DNA of 64,000 nucleotides from positions 5,892,521-5,956,520 of the forward strand of contig OU744452.1 of the NCBI GenBank assembly GCA_916610825.1, given 5' to 3'. Positions 63,823 through 64,000 of this stretch are shown here, piece after piece. The notes beneath the pieces were generated by a model, which was not told the DNA's origin, did no database searches, and worked only from the letters and a program-made list of their open reading frames with translations. Source of the DNA: Haliclystus octoradiatus. Taxonomy: Eukaryota; Cnidaria; Staurozoa; Stauromedusae; Haliclystidae. The position numbers and the translations under genes are program-made. Every line of letters begins with the position of its first letter. The first letter of the stretch is position 1.

Positions 63823-63978
63823 CCAAATGGTTACCCTGTATTTTCGATCTTCAGCATACAGGCTAACGGAAGTCACTGGGGAAGTCGTTGGAAACCTCGA
63901 TAACATAAGTAAATAGATAAGAAAATTATGAATGCAAAACTAGTAAGCTGTGATTTCAAGTCTCCATCAGCTTAACAT
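63823..63978. repeat. Direct repeat, copy 2
   Basis: atggttaccctgtattttcg, atcttcagcatacaggctaa, cggaagtcac and taagctgtgatttcaagtct correspond to 62507-62672. The pair 1.3 kb apart may be a segmental duplication or two copies of one repeat. Confidence 0.7.
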
Positions 63979-64000
63979 ATCACCGTCCCCATACGAATTG

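Overview
This is a window of an AT-rich, intron-rich animal genome. Three things show that: split genes with GT-AG introns of up to about 9.6 kb, orthologues of animal lysosomal/Golgi and mitochondrial enzymes, and very dense transposon debris. I cannot fix the species. The compact AT-rich style, the tRNA-derived SINE and the frequent aggcctag-type motifs fit an invertebrate, perhaps a deuterostome such as a tunicate, but this is a guess. No bacterial or organellar features are visible.

Host genes. (1) 9703-29669, plus strand: a full eight-exon nucleoside diphosphohydrolase of the ENTPD4/7 (Golgi/lysosome) type, about 592 aa, with two membrane anchors and all five apyrase conserved regions. 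(2) and (3) 45016-52226 and 52907-59138, minus strand: two tandem, head-to-tail, complete cathepsin Z (cathepsin X) genes, each of four exons with near-identical exon sizes (116/122, 236, 201 and 350/347 nt). The downstream copy has changed the His-Ile-Pro mini-loop that defines cathepsin Z specificity. (4) 59554-59830, plus strand: the first exon of a HOGA1-like mitochondrial aldolase, head-to-head with cathepsin Z copy 1; its other exons are not in the window. Weaker candidates are a TATA-driven small secreted protein (41692-41976, minus), an orphan fucolectin-type domain piece (37956-38207, minus) and an unrecognised conserved-looking coding stretch near 61310-61675.

Repeats fill the rest. 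1-9.6 kb holds a foldback element, two hAT-type non-autonomous elements with perfect 8-bp target duplications, and a SINE split by a terminal-inverted-repeat (TIR) element. The ENTPD introns carry a tRNA-derived SINE, at least seven copies of a palindromic TTCATGAAC-rich family, a decayed hAT transposon with a nested palindromic element, a Crypton (tyrosine recombinase) remnant, and two copies of a 1-kb TIR element. 31.8-36.8 kb is a fairly young but broken Ty3/Gypsy copy with 160-bp LTRs, itself hit by a 396-bp foldback element. 46.0-50.1 kb is an older, heavily decayed LTR element lying inside the last intron of cathepsin Z copy 2. LINE 3' fragments lie at 38.6-39.7 and 57.3-57.7 kb, and a 51-bp minisatellite at 44.0-44.7 kb.

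The most striking item is a 250-bp insertion at 12295-12544 in ENTPD intron 2. On the minus strand it contains two hammerhead ribozyme motifs exactly 186 nt apart, and it is flanked by a perfect 11-bp target duplication. This is the architecture of a retrozyme, a small non-autonomous retroelement that moves through circular RNA.
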